NCBI GenBank assembly: GCA_965220615.1
Contig: CBDCQL010000002.1
Location: 1,922,001-1,986,000, forward strand
Source of the DNA: JAGWBD01 sp965220615
GTDB lineage: Bacteria; Chloroflexota; Anaerolineae; Aggregatilineales; Phototrophicaceae
DNA length: 64,000 bases
Direction of reading: 5' to 3'
Below are positions 51,483-60,934 of the stretch, piece after piece (position 1 is the stretch's first letter; each line of letters starts with the position of its first letter). The notes below the pieces were generated by a model. It was not told the origin of the DNA. It did not search any database and saw only the letters and a list, made by a program, of their open reading frames with translations. The translations under genes were made by a program, and so were the position numbers.

Positions 51483-52637
51483 ATGTCCATTGAAAGCATC
51501 GATGCCATACCCGTCCGTTTGCGCCGCGACGAGGCCTATCTGGGCGCCACGCCGGCACACACCAAAGTCGGCAATTACTATCTGCGACCGCCCTACCGTT
51601 GCCTGTATTCCGAGACTTACGAGACCGTCTTTGTGCGCCTGCGCACCACGGAGGGCGTCAGCGCCTGGGGCGAGGCGCTGGCCCCGGTCGCACCCGAAGT
51701 CGTCTGCAACATCATTGAGCAGCTGCTGACCCCGGCGCTGATCGGTCGTGAGCCCCTCGGCGCCGGTCGCCTCTGGCATTTGATGTACGACCTGATGCGC
51801 GATCGCGGCTATTACGGCGGTCACATGCTGGACGCCATCAGCGCGGTGGACATCGCCCTTTGGGATGCCGCCGGCAAATTACTCAATCAGCCGGTGCGCG
51901 CGCTGATCGGCGGCGCTTTCCGCGAAGACGTCCCCTGTTACGTCTCCGGCCTGCCCCGGCCCACGGACGATGAACGTGTCGAACTGGCATTGGACTGGCA
52001 GGGCAAGGGCTTCCACGCCTTCAAGCTGGCCGCCGGCTATGGCGTCCGCGCCGACGAGACTACCACCCGCCGTCTGCGCGACGCGCTGGAGGAAGGCACT
52101 ACGCTGCTGCTGGACGCTCACTGGGCCTACACGGTGGAGGAAGCCTTGCAACTGGGTCGGCGGCTGGAAGACCTGGAGGTCGGGTTTTTCGAAGCCCCCA
52201 TCAACCCCGAGGACATCGCCGGGCATACCCGCCTCAGTAACGGGATCACGATCCCGGTCGCCGTCGGCGAGACCGAACGCACCCGTTACCAGTTCCGGCC
52301 CTGGCTGGAGCAGCGAGCCATTTCCGTCCTGCAGCCGGACATCGGCCGCGCCGGTATCTCCGAGTCGATGGTCATCGCCCAGATGGCCGAGGCTTTCAAC
52401 GCGCGCATGGCGCCTCACCTCAGCGTGGGGCTGGGGCCCTGCATCGCCGCCTCGATTCAACTGGCTGCCGCGCTCCCCAACCTCTACCTGCTGGAGTACC
52501 AGCCGCCGGTGGTGGAACTGGCCAACAGCCTGCTGCAGGAAGCGCTCGAAGTCAGCGCCGGACGCTTCATCATCCCGGAAGGGCCGGGACTGGGGGTCGA
52601 ACTGGACCTGGCGAAGGTACGCGCGGCGAACTGCTAG
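51483..52637 (+). CDS. Enolase-superfamily (mandelate racemase/muconate lactonizing type) dehydratase
   Basis: A 384-residue protein with an N-terminal capping domain and a C-terminal barrel. Metal ligands are visible in LLLDAHWAY (Asp), FFEAPINPED (Glu) and VAVGETE (Glu), with the PHLSVGLG His late in the barrel. At the usual KxK catalytic position the sequence is FKLAAG, so the second Lys is Ala. Such enzymes dehydrate or epimerise sugar acids. The ATG follows GGGAGCCAGTTC. It converges on the sugar transporter, sharing the CTAG stop overlap. Confidence 0.85.
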   Translation: MSIESIDAIPVRLRRDEAYLGATPAHTKVGNYYLRPPYRCLYSETYETVFVRLRTTEGVSAWGEALAPVAPEVVCNIIEQLLTPALIGREPLGAGRLWHLMYDLMRDRGYYGGHMLDAISAVDIALWDAAGKLLNQPVRALIGGAFREDVPCYVSGLPRPTDDERVELALDWQGKGFHAFKLAAGYGVRADETTTRRLRDALEEGTTLLLDAHWAYTVEEALQLGRRLEDLEVGFFEAPINPEDIAGHTRLSNGITIPVAVGETERTRYQFRPWLEQRAISVLQPDIGRAGISESMVIAQMAEAFNARMAPHLSVGLGPCIAASIQLAAALPNLYLLEYQPPVVELANSLLQEALEVSAGRFIIPEGPGLGVELDLAKVRAANC

Positions 52638-53542
52638 TCCTTGAGGCCGCTGCTGGTGACGGCCTGAATATAGTAACGCTGGAAGGGCAGCAACAGGATT
52701 ATCGGCACGATGGCGGCCAGCATGGAGCCGGCCAGTTGCTCGTTCCAGCGCGTGCGGTGTTCCTCAACGGCGGTGGAAATGGCCACCTGCACCAGGCGCA
52801 ATTCGGGCCGTGGCGCCACCAGCAAGGGCCAGAAGTAGGCATCCCATTGCTGCAGGAAGAGGAAGAGGGCCGCCGTGATCAGCACCGGCCGCGACAGCGG
52901 CAGGACCACGTTGAAAAACAGCCGCAACCAGGAAGCCCCGTCGACCCGGGCGGCGTCGATCAGGTCCTGGGGTATTTCCTCGAAAAACTGGCGGAAGAGG
53001 AATATCGCCAGGCTGTTGCCCAGCCCGGGGACGATCAAGGCCTGCCAGGTGTTGCGCCAGTCCAGGGTATTCACCAGGATGAATCGCGGAATCGCCGTCA
53101 GGTCCACCGGCACCAGGAAGGGCAGCAGGATCACCGTCAGGAAGAGAATGCGTTTGCCGCGAAACTCGAAACGCGCGAAGGCGAAACCGGCCAGCGCGTT
53201 GATCGTGCCTCCCAGCACGACCGTGACGCCGGAAAGCCAGAAGGAGTTCTTCAGCGCGTCGCCGAAGCCGCGCGCAAAGATCGCCTCGTAGGCCTCCAGC
53301 GTGAACTCGACCGGAAAGAGGGCCCGCAGGGAGAAAGGGAAGGCGTAATCGAAGACCTTTGCGTTGGGCGTGAAGGAAGCGGCGAAAGCCCACATCAGGG
53401 GCAGCAACGCCAGCAGCGCCACAAGCACCAGCAGGACGTATATTAGCAGGCGCTCGCTTGACCGGCGCCACACATGCTGACGCAGATTAAGCCCTTGCAG
53501 AATCTGCGCCCCCGGGTTCGTCGCCCCGCTTTTGATACCCAT
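52634..53542 (-). CDS. Sugar ABC transporter permease (MalG type)
   Basis: A 302-residue inner-membrane permease with six helices and the EAA loop EEIPQDLIDAARVDGASW, which docks on an ATPase. It is the second permease of a carbohydrate uptake-1 family transporter. The ATG at 53542 lies 7 bp after the preceding permease stop. No ATPase gene is adjacent; a shared MsiK-like ATPase elsewhere is the usual solution. Confidence 0.92.
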   Translation of the reverse strand: MGIKSGATNPGAQILQGLNLRQHVWRRSSERLLIYVLLVLVALLALLPLMWAFAASFTPNAKVFDYAFPFSLRALFPVEFTLEAYEAIFARGFGDALKNSFWLSGVTVVLGGTINALAGFAFARFEFRGKRILFLTVILLPFLVPVDLTAIPRFILVNTLDWRNTWQALIVPGLGNSLAIFLFRQFFEEIPQDLIDAARVDGASWLRLFFNVVLPLSRPVLITAALFLFLQQWDAYFWPLLVAPRPELRLVQVAISTAVEEHRTRWNEQLAGSMLAAIVPIILLLPFQRYYIQAVTSSGLKD

Positions 53543-53549
53543 GTCGCTC

Positions 53550-54413
53550 TCAGGTCCGCCGCCGCAGCAGCGAGAACTGGACGCCAATCACGGCGAAGAC
53601 CAGCAGCAGCATCAGGGATAGCATGGCCGATGAGACGCCCAGATCGCCATAGACGAAGCCGCGCCGGTAGGTCTCGTACATGACCAGATTCGTGCTCAGT
53701 TGGGGCCCGCCCCTGGTCAGCAAGAGTACGGGCGCGAAGAGCAGGAAGTTGGCCACCGTGTCCGCCACCAGCACGAAGAGCAGCACGCCCCGCAACAGCG
53801 GCAGGGTGACGTAGCGGAAACTTTGCCAGCGGCCGGCGCCATCGATGCGCGCCGCCTCCAGCACGGCCTGCGGGATGCCCTGCAGACCGGCGAGGAAGAA
53901 CAGAGTCCACAGGGGCACGCCCTTCCAGGTCGCCAGAACGATGATCGACCACAGGGCATGCGTCGGCGCGATGAGAAAGGGCTGGCGTTCGATTCCCACC
54001 AGAGTCAGTATGCCGTTGATCAGGCCGCCCTCGCTGTTGAGCATCAGACCCCAGACCACCGTGGTCACGTTGATGGAGACCGCCACCGGCAGCAAATAGA
54101 TGCTGCGAAAGATGCTGATGCCGCGAACGCGACTGTTGGCCAGCAGGGCCAGGCCGAGCGCCAGCAGCACCTGAATCGGATTGACCAGCACGCTGAACAG
54201 CCCGGTGACCTGCATCGACTTCCAGAAAATCGGGTCGTTGAGGACGCGGTCGAAGTTGCCCAGACCGACGAAGACGCGCCCGCCACGCACGAGCGAATTG
54301 CCGTGCAGGCTTTCGATCAGGGTGGCGATGGTGGGAAAGAGATTAAAGATGACGATCAGCGCCAGCGCCGGCAGCAGAAACACATAGGGTATGAGACGCT
54401 CGCGTCCGGTCAT
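53550..54413 (-). CDS. Sugar ABC transporter permease (MalF type)
   Basis: A 287-residue permease. It starts TGRERLIPYVFLLPALALIV and has six helices and the EAA loop QGIPQAVLEAARIDGAGRW. It pairs with the MalG-type protein downstream. The ATG at 54413 follows AGGAAACCCCGCA and is preferred to an in-frame start about 70 bp upstream that would lie inside the hairpin region. Confidence 0.92.
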   Translation of the reverse strand: MTGRERLIPYVFLLPALALIVIFNLFPTIATLIESLHGNSLVRGGRVFVGLGNFDRVLNDPIFWKSMQVTGLFSVLVNPIQVLLALGLALLANSRVRGISIFRSIYLLPVAVSINVTTVVWGLMLNSEGGLINGILTLVGIERQPFLIAPTHALWSIIVLATWKGVPLWTLFFLAGLQGIPQAVLEAARIDGAGRWQSFRYVTLPLLRGVLLFVLVADTVANFLLFAPVLLLTRGGPQLSTNLVMYETYRRGFVYGDLGVSSAMLSLMLLLVFAVIGVQFSLLRRRT

Positions 54414-54435
54414 TGCGGGGTTTCCTGCCGGTACA

Positions 54436-54473
54436 GGTCCGGAAACCGCCAGGACTCTGGCGGCTCCCGGACC
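54436..54473. other. Long two-part hairpin between binding-protein and permease genes
   Basis: GGTCCGG-AAA-CCGCCAG-GACT-CTGGCGG-CTC-CCGGACC is a perfect two-stage inverted repeat. It begins about 10 bp after the binding-protein stop on the transcribed (minus) strand. It lacks a T-tract. Such hairpins commonly protect the abundant binding-protein message and lower permease expression. Confidence 0.7.
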
Positions 54474-54482
54474 GTCATTCAA

Positions 54483-55757
54483 CTAGCCGCGGTACTTGGC
54501 CATTTCACTTTCGATGCGGGTTACTGCAAGGTTGAGCGATTCCTCCACGTCCACACCGGTGCGGATGTCCTGGAAGGCATCCTGCAGAATCTGTTCGTAC
54601 TCGAGGTAACCCGGGGACACCGCCCGCGGATCGGGATTCACGGTCGCCTCGTCGGCGGCCACGCGCAGGAAGTACTTGACGCCCTCGTCAAACTCCTCGT
54701 CGGTCTGGAAGAGCGCCAGCACGGACTGCTGCGCCGGGAAGTCGCCGCTGCCGCGTCGCCACCAGGCCTCCGCGCCCGCACCCGTGGAGATCCACTGCAC
54801 GAAACGCTTGGCCTCGTCCGGGCTGTCGCTGTTGACGTTCACGCCAATGTGCCAGCTGCCGGTCGGCGTGGTGACCTCGCCATTCTCAAAGTAGGGATGA
54901 CGCGCGATCGTCCAGTTGAACTCGATGTTCTCCGCTTCCCGCAGGTAGCGGTTGATGTTCCACGGGCCGGCGATCATCATGCCCATCTTGCCGGACCAAA
55001 ACAGATCGCTGGTGCCAATGGTGTCGTCCTGCGGCGCCACTTGCCGTTCATTGAACATGTCCGAGTAGAAGGTGAAGCCGTCGATCCATGCCTGCGAATT
55101 GATGACGCCATCGACCGTCAGGCCGTCATCGCCGATGGACTGGCCGCCCAGGCCAACCGCCAGCGGCTGAAGCTGGTAAATACGAACGGTCTGTTCCCAG
55201 CTGAAACCCCACTGATCGGTGACGCCGTCGCCATCCGTATCCTGCGTCAACTGTTCGGCGATGTCGGCGATCTGCTCGTAGGTCAGACGATCGTCGACGC
55301 CAGGCACCTCAATGCCGGCCGCTTCAAACATGTCGCTGTTGATGAACAGCAACTGCGTGGAGGTGCTGACCGGCGCGGAAATCAACTCGCCGTTGTAGGT
55401 GCCGGCGGCCAGCGCTGCGGGCAGCCAGTCGGCGCGGTCCTCATCGCTGAACACGTCGTCCAGCGGCAGCAGCCAGCCACGCAGACCGTAACCGGCCGTC
55501 ACGGGCACGTCCACGGAAAGCACGTCCGGGTCCGATGCGCCGCCACCCAGACGGACCTGTATCTGCTCAAAGAGCGCGTTGAAGCCGACCGTCTCAACCT
55601 CAACGTTGATGTCCGGGTTCTCCGCTTCAAATTCGGCGATGACCTCTTCGGAGGGCCATCCGCAGCAGTTAAGCCAGGTGATCGTGGTCGCTTCCTGTGC
55701 GGCCAGTGGCGCGACCACCAGCAGCAACAGGGACACAGCGAGCAATAGTTGCTTCAT
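54483..55757 (-). CDS. Sugar ABC transporter substrate-binding protein (family 1)
   Basis: A 424-residue secreted protein. The signal peptide KQLLLAVSLLLLVVAPLAAQ is followed by TITWLNCCGWPSEEVIAEFE, then WSGKMGMMIAGPWNI and TGAGAEAWWRRGSG, typical of extracellular solute-binding protein family 1. With the two permeases it forms a carbohydrate importer; the ligand is unknown. An adjacent Cys pair (NCC) early in the mature protein is unusual. The start shares a 59-bp divergent spacer with the FAD oxidoreductase gene. Confidence 0.92.
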   Translation of the reverse strand: MKQLLLAVSLLLLVVAPLAAQEATTITWLNCCGWPSEEVIAEFEAENPDINVEVETVGFNALFEQIQVRLGGGASDPDVLSVDVPVTAGYGLRGWLLPLDDVFSDEDRADWLPAALAAGTYNGELISAPVSTSTQLLFINSDMFEAAGIEVPGVDDRLTYEQIADIAEQLTQDTDGDGVTDQWGFSWEQTVRIYQLQPLAVGLGGQSIGDDGLTVDGVINSQAWIDGFTFYSDMFNERQVAPQDDTIGTSDLFWSGKMGMMIAGPWNINRYLREAENIEFNWTIARHPYFENGEVTTPTGSWHIGVNVNSDSPDEAKRFVQWISTGAGAEAWWRRGSGDFPAQQSVLALFQTDEEFDEGVKYFLRVAADEATVNPDPRAVSPGYLEYEQILQDAFQDIRTGVDVEESLNLAVTRIESEMAKYRG

Positions 55758-55816
55758 TTTGCACTTTCTCCCCAAACGATGAATGCGAACGGTAAACCGG
55801 CATAATTGATAGCATA

Positions 55817-57463
55817 TTGTTGGGCCCTGCGCATACAGTCGATTTACATCTGCGCGCATTCAGGGAGGATTCCATCGCCGGCGAAGACGCGAGCGACATT
55901 CTCATTGTCGGCGGGGGGACGGGTGGCGTGGCCGCCGCCCTCGCGGCCCTGCGCCTCGGCAGGCGCGTCATCCTCAGCGAGGAGAGCGACTGGATCGGCG
56001 GGCAACTCACGGCCCAGGCCGTCCCGCCCGACGAACATCCATGGATCGAGCGCACCGGCGCCACCCGCAGCTACAGGCAGTTCGCCCAGGGCGTGCGAGA
56101 CTACTACCGCCGCCACTACCCGCTGACCGACGAGGCGCGCCGCATCGTCAACTTCAACCCCGGCAACGGAACGGTCAGCCGCCTTTGCCACGAGCCGCGC
56201 GTGGCACTCGCCGTCCTTGAGGCCATGCTGGCCCCCTGGTGCAGGAGCGGCCAGCTGGAAATCTGGCGACAGCACGTGCCGGTCAGCGCTGAAAGCGACG
56301 GCGACCGCGTGCGCGCCGTTACGCTACGCAGCCTGGCCAGCGGCGACGAGACGTCGGCAAGCGCCGAATGGATCCTCGACGCCACCGAGCCCGGCGACCT
56401 GCTGGAGCTGGCCGACGTGGAGCACGTCATCGGCGCCGAGAGTCAGACGCAGACCGGCGAGTTGCACGCCCTGCCCGGCGACCCCGATCCGCTGGACCAG
56501 CAGGCCGTCACCTGGTGCTTCGCCATGGAATGGCTGCCGGGCGAGAATCACGTCATCGATCGACCGGCGGACTACGACTTCTGGCGCGACTACCGGGCGG
56601 ATTTCTGGCCGGGGCCGCAACTGGGCTGGCGCTATCCCAATCCCGTCACGCTGGAGCCGGTGCATCGGCCGCTCTTCGCAAACGGGGACGAGGCCGACTT
56701 CTGGCGCTACCGCCGCATTTTCTACAAGGACTACTTTAGTCCAGGCGCTTTCCGCAGCGACGTCACCCTGGTCAACTGGCCGCAGAACGATTACTGGCTG
56801 GGGCCTCTGATAGGTGTCACAAAAGAGCAAGCACAGGTCAACCTGCGCGCCGCCCGCCAGCTCAGCCTTTCCTTCCTGCACTGGATGCAGACCGAGGCGC
56901 CGCGCCACGATGGCGGCCAGGGCTATCCCGGCCTGCGCCTGCGCCCCGACGTCGTCGGCAGCGAAGACGGCCTGGCGAAGAAAGTCTACCTGCGCGAGTC
57001 GCGCCGCATCCGGGCCGATTTCACCGTCGTGGAGCAGCATGTCAGCGTGGAGCAGCGCGGGGGACTGGCCAGCGCCGAGCGCTTCCCCGATTCGGTCGGC
57101 GTGGGCAGCTACCGCATCGACCTGCACCCGGGCACGTCAGGGCGCAACTACGTCGACGTCAGTTGCTACCCCTTCCAGATTCCGCTCGGCGCGCTCATCC
57201 CGCAGCGCGTGGAGAACCTGCTGCCGGCCTGCAAGAACCTCGGCGTGACGCATGTCACCAACGGCTGTTACCGCCTCCATCCGGTGGAATGGAACATCGG
57301 TGAGGCCGTCGGCGCCCTGGCTGCCTGGTGCCTGGCGCGGGGGCTGCAACCGAGGCAGGTCCGCGGCGATGCTGCGCTCCTCAATGACTTCCAGACCATG
57401 CTGCGCGATAAACTCGGTTTCGTGCTCGAGTGGCCGGAATACGCCCGCCTGACGCCCCGTTAA
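55817..57463 (+). CDS. FAD-dependent oxidoreductase (FAD_oxidored family)
   Basis: A protein of 548 residues from the TTG at 55817. The FAD motif is ILIVGGGTGGVAAALAALRLG. It continues with SDWIGGQLTAQAVPPDEHPW and a C-terminal block (GVTHVTNGCYRLHPVEWNIGE). This is a family of predicted flavoproteins often found with sugar-catabolic genes. The start is uncertain. A strong AGGGAGG at 55862 is followed 5 bp later by ATC, not ATG, and the TTG pair at 55817/55820 has no ribosome site. The protein starting at 55874 would begin just before the FAD fold. Confidence 0.82.
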   Translation: MLGPAHTVDLHLRAFREDSIAGEDASDILIVGGGTGGVAAALAALRLGRRVILSEESDWIGGQLTAQAVPPDEHPWIERTGATRSYRQFAQGVRDYYRRHYPLTDEARRIVNFNPGNGTVSRLCHEPRVALAVLEAMLAPWCRSGQLEIWRQHVPVSAESDGDRVRAVTLRSLASGDETSASAEWILDATEPGDLLELADVEHVIGAESQTQTGELHALPGDPDPLDQQAVTWCFAMEWLPGENHVIDRPADYDFWRDYRADFWPGPQLGWRYPNPVTLEPVHRPLFANGDEADFWRYRRIFYKDYFSPGAFRSDVTLVNWPQNDYWLGPLIGVTKEQAQVNLRAARQLSLSFLHWMQTEAPRHDGGQGYPGLRLRPDVVGSEDGLAKKVYLRESRRIRADFTVVEQHVSVEQRGGLASAERFPDSVGVGSYRIDLHPGTSGRNYVDVSCYPFQIPLGALIPQRVENLLPACKNLGVTHVTNGCYRLHPVEWNIGEAVGALAAWCLARGLQPRQVRGDAALLNDFQTMLRDKLGFVLEWPEYARLTPR

Positions 57464-57532
57464 CCTGAAGCCGGAATTCGCAAAACACTGGCACATCAGT
57501 TAAATTGAACGTCCTGCAAACTGGAGCGAGAC

Positions 57533-58573
57533 ATGCTGCGGATTCTGGTATTCGTCGCCATTACGGTAACTCTGCTATCACCCGTGAGTGCGCAACTGTT
57601 GACGGAAGCCCCCGTTATCAGCCTCGAAGCTTTCGCCACCCAGGGGCTTGCCGCAACCCGTCAGAGCGATCCATCCTGTGTGATCGGCAACGGCGGCAAT
57701 GGCGCGTCGCCCGGGCCTGCAACGGGCGGCCTGCCGGCGGTCTCCCTGCCTTTCAGCGCCGCAAACGCCTGGGCCTTCGCCGATGCGGAACTGCCAACCC
57801 TGACTCTGCCGGACTTTGGTGTCAGCGCCTGGCACGCACCTCGTTCGCTCACCTGGCTGCCGGACAGTGAATACCTCTTGAGCAATCCGGCCATCGCTGG
57901 CCTCGCTTATGACGTTCCGCTGCTTTTCCCGGGCCTTGTCCGTCGCGACGACTTGCTGCCTTCAACAGGCATCAGCGGCGACTACCGCCCGTCGGCTGCA
58001 TCTCATGACGCCCACCACCACAGCGCAGTTGCCACTGACGCGCGGGCGAACTGGGCCACCACGGCAGCCCTGCCTTCCTCGCTGCTGCCAGCCGGCATGC
58101 ACGACGCCATGGCCGGGCTGCACAGATTGTGGAATTGCGTCGGCACCGATCCGTCGCAATTCAGCGTGGACGCGGGCGCACCCGTACCAGCCGCTTCTGC
58201 CGCGCTGCCCGCCGACGCGGCCTGGGAAGTCCGCGAGTTGGCCAACAACCTCGGCGGCCTGGGACGCATCTACCGCGCCACCTACGGCGACCAGCCGGGC
58301 CTGGTGGTGAACCGCCTTGTCTCGGCGACCCAGGAGGAACTCGCCTTCCGGGTGTCTCAGGCGGAGTTCAACAGCGCCGGCGTCGGTTGCTTCAAGGCCA
58401 GTTCGGACGGTCGCATTGCCGTGACCAAACAGGACAATGGCAACGCAGTCATCGCCATGGGGCCCGACCACGAAAACAAGACCTTCCACGTGATCTTCAA
58501 TGGCGGCCTCTCCGGCCAGGTTGGCGGCACCGTCACGACCCACGACGGCCCGCCTGGAACGGCCTGCGGGTAA
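57533..58573 (+). CDS. Secreted protein of unknown function
   Basis: A 346-residue protein with a clear signal peptide (LRILVFVAITVTLLSPVSAQ). The mature part is Ala/Pro/Gly-rich, with a His cluster (SHDAHHHSA) and three Cys; C-terminal strands include GRIAVTKQDNGNAVIAMG. No family is recognised. A hairpin terminator follows. It might be a structural or binding protein on the cell surface, but nothing in the sequence proves it. Confidence 0.6.
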   Translation: MLRILVFVAITVTLLSPVSAQLLTEAPVISLEAFATQGLAATRQSDPSCVIGNGGNGASPGPATGGLPAVSLPFSAANAWAFADAELPTLTLPDFGVSAWHAPRSLTWLPDSEYLLSNPAIAGLAYDVPLLFPGLVRRDDLLPSTGISGDYRPSAASHDAHHHSAVATDARANWATTAALPSSLLPAGMHDAMAGLHRLWNCVGTDPSQFSVDAGAPVPAASAALPADAAWEVRELANNLGGLGRIYRATYGDQPGLVVNRLVSATQEELAFRVSQAEFNSAGVGCFKASSDGRIAVTKQDNGNAVIAMGPDHENKTFHVIFNGGLSGQVGGTVTTHDGPPGTACG

Positions 58574-58604
58574 AACATCGCCAACAAACTCTTCTTCAGA
58601 AGTC

Positions 58605-58632
58605 AGCGCCACGGCCGGGTCGTGGCGCTTTC
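58605..58632 (+). terminator. Intrinsic terminator-like hairpin after the secreted protein gene
   Basis: AGCGCCACG (58605-58613) pairs perfectly with CGTGGCGCT (58621-58629) across a 7-nt loop, followed by TTCCC. The T-run is short, so efficiency may be modest. Confidence 0.6.
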
Positions 58633-58700
58633 CCTGCACTGGAGTTTCCGCCATGGCGGGGTTACCATCCCGTGCTTCACCGCAATTACGTGAGTCGCCC

Positions 58701-59471
58701 ATGCCCCTGCCCGAACTCTTTCGCCTGGATGGCAAGACCGCCCTCGTCACCGGCTGCCGCCGCGGCATCGGCCGGGCCATCGCCCTGACCCTGGCCGAAG
58801 CCGGCGCGGACCTCATCGGCGTCAGCCAGAACATGGAAACCGATGGCGGCGCGATCGGCGCCGAAACGCGCGCCCTGGGTCGCAACTTCCACGCCTTCAG
58901 GGGCGACGTGGGTGAGCGCGACGCACTTTATTCCTTCATTCGCGAGGTCAGGGCGACGGCGCCGCCAGTGGACATCCTCGTCAACAACGCCGGCATCGTG
59001 CCGCGCGCCGACGCCGTCGACTACCCGGACGAGGACTGGGACCACGTGCTGGAAGTCAACCTCAACGCCCAGTTCATCCTCGCCCGCGAATTCGGCCGCG
59101 GCATGCTGGCGCGCGGTAGCGGCAAGATCATCTTCATCGCCTCGCTGATGAGCTTTCAGGGCGGCATCCGCGTCCCGGCCTACGCCGCCAGCAAGGGCGC
59201 CGTCGCCCGCCTGACCCAGGCGCTCAGCAACGAGTGGGCCGGCCAGGGCGTGCAGGTCAACGCCATCGCGCCCGGCTACGTCGCCACCGAACTCACCATC
59301 GACCTGCAGAGGGACGTGGCGCGCTACCGGGCCATCCTTGACCGTATCCCCGCCGGCCGCTGGGCCGAACCCGAAGACTTCTGCGGGGCGGCACTCTACC
59401 TCGCCTCGCCCGCCTCGGACTACGTCACCGGCGAAATCCTCACCGTCGACGGCGGCTGGATGGGGCGCTGA
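58701..59471 (+). CDS. Short-chain dehydrogenase/reductase (KduD-like)
   Basis: A 256-residue classical SDR with cofactor motif TGCRRGIGRA, VNNAG, catalytic Ser-Tyr-Lys in SLMSFQGGIRVPAYAASKG, and IAPGYVATE. The pattern LFRLDGKTALVTG and the C-terminal YVTGEILTVDGGW are like 2-deoxy-D-gluconate 3-dehydrogenases (KduD) and gluconate 5-dehydrogenases. It probably oxidises a sugar or sugar acid with NAD(P). The ATG at 58701 is the family start. It precedes a sulfatase gene by 41 bp. Confidence 0.9.
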   Translation: MPLPELFRLDGKTALVTGCRRGIGRAIALTLAEAGADLIGVSQNMETDGGAIGAETRALGRNFHAFRGDVGERDALYSFIREVRATAPPVDILVNNAGIVPRADAVDYPDEDWDHVLEVNLNAQFILAREFGRGMLARGSGKIIFIASLMSFQGGIRVPAYAASKGAVARLTQALSNEWAGQGVQVNAIAPGYVATELTIDLQRDVARYRAILDRIPAGRWAEPEDFCGAALYLASPASDYVTGEILTVDGGWMGR

Positions 59472-59512
59472 ATCGCGTTACACTGTTCCCGGTCAGCACA
59501 CAGGGAGCGCGC

Positions 59513-60931
59513 ATGAGCCGTCCACCCAATTTCCTCTTCATCATGTCCGACGACCATGCCGCGCATGCCATGAGTTGCTACGGCAGCCGCATCAACCGGA
59601 CGCCCCATCTCGACCGCATCGCCGATGGCGGCATGCGCTTCGACAACTGCTTCTGCACCAACTCGATCTGCACGCCCAGCCGCGCCGCCATTCTCACCGG
59701 CACCTGGAACCACGTCAACGGCGTCACCACCCTCGCCACCCACATGGACAACCGCCTGCCGACCTTCGTCAAGACCTTGCAGGCCGCTGGCTGGCAGACC
59801 GGTATCTTCGGCAAGTGGCACCTTGGCACGGGCCCGGCGCACTGCCCGGCAGGCTTCGACGACTGGGCCGTCCTGCCCGGCCAGGGCATCTACCACAACC
59901 CGACCTTCATCTTCAGGGGGCCCGACGGCGGGCAGCGCCGGGTCGTCGAGGGCTACACCACCGACATCATCACCGACATGTGCCTCGACTGGCTGGATGA
60001 CCGCGACCGCGAGCGGCCCTTCATGCTCATGTGCCACCACAAGGCGCCGCATCGCCCCTGGGTCACCGACGACGCACACGCCTCCATGTTCCTCAACGAG
60101 GACGTGCCAGAGCCCGACACGCTGCAGGACGACTACAGCGGGCGCGCCGCCGCGGCGGCGGCCGCAGAAATGCGCGTCGGCGTGCACATGAACGACACGG
60201 ACATCAAGGCCGAAATGCCGCGCGACATGCCCGAGGCCGAACTGCGCAGCTGGGCCTACCAGCGCTACATCAAGGACTACCTGCGCGTCGTCGCCAGCAT
60301 CGACGACAACGTCGGCCGCCTGCTGGACTGGCTCGACGAGCAGGGTCTGGCGGAAGATACGGTCGTGGTCTACACCTCCGACCAGGGCTTCTTCCTCGGC
60401 GACCACGGCTGGTACGACAAGCGCTTCATGTATGAAGAATCGCTGCGAATGCCGCTGGTCATGCGCTACCCGCGCCGGATTGAGTCCGGCAGCGTCAGCG
60501 CCGACATGGTGCTCAACGTCGACTTCGCGCCCACCTTCCTCGAACTGGCCGGCCTCGAGCCCGACGTCAGCATCCAGGGCCGCAGCTTCGCGCCCGTCCT
60601 GACGGGCGACACGCCGTCGGACTGGCGCCAGTCCTTCTACTATCGCTACTGGATGCACCGCTCACACCACAACGTCTTCGCCCATTACGGCGTCCGCACC
60701 CATCGCCACAAGCTGATTTACTATTACGCTGACGGGCTCGGCCATTCCGGCAGCGTCGGCGAGCGCCACGAGCCGGAATGGGAACTCTTCGACCTGCAGG
60801 AAGACCCGGCCGAACTGCACAACATATACGATCGTCCGGAAAAGGCCGATACCGTCGCCGAACTAAGGGACGAGTTGCACCGTCTGCAGGCCGAAATCGG
60901 CGACCAACGCTATCAACTAGACAAGGATTGA
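59513..60931 (+). CDS. Type I sulfatase
   Basis: A 472-residue sulfatase with the formylglycine motif CTPSRAAI (C53), metal-site residues in FIMSDDHAAHA and YTSDQGFFLGDHG, and GKWHLG. No signal peptide is seen. It is only distantly related to the tandem pair at 22-25 kb. With the SDR before it, it fits desulfation and oxidation of a sulfated sugar. The stop lies 3 bp before the DNA methyltransferase start. Confidence 0.92.
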   Translation: MSRPPNFLFIMSDDHAAHAMSCYGSRINRTPHLDRIADGGMRFDNCFCTNSICTPSRAAILTGTWNHVNGVTTLATHMDNRLPTFVKTLQAAGWQTGIFGKWHLGTGPAHCPAGFDDWAVLPGQGIYHNPTFIFRGPDGGQRRVVEGYTTDIITDMCLDWLDDRDRERPFMLMCHHKAPHRPWVTDDAHASMFLNEDVPEPDTLQDDYSGRAAAAAAAEMRVGVHMNDTDIKAEMPRDMPEAELRSWAYQRYIKDYLRVVASIDDNVGRLLDWLDEQGLAEDTVVVYTSDQGFFLGDHGWYDKRFMYEESLRMPLVMRYPRRIESGSVSADMVLNVDFAPTFLELAGLEPDVSIQGRSFAPVLTGDTPSDWRQSFYYRYWMHRSHHNVFAHYGVRTHRHKLIYYYADGLGHSGSVGERHEPEWELFDLQEDPAELHNIYDRPEKADTVAELRDELHRLQAEIGDQRYQLDKD

Positions 60932-60934
60932 GCC

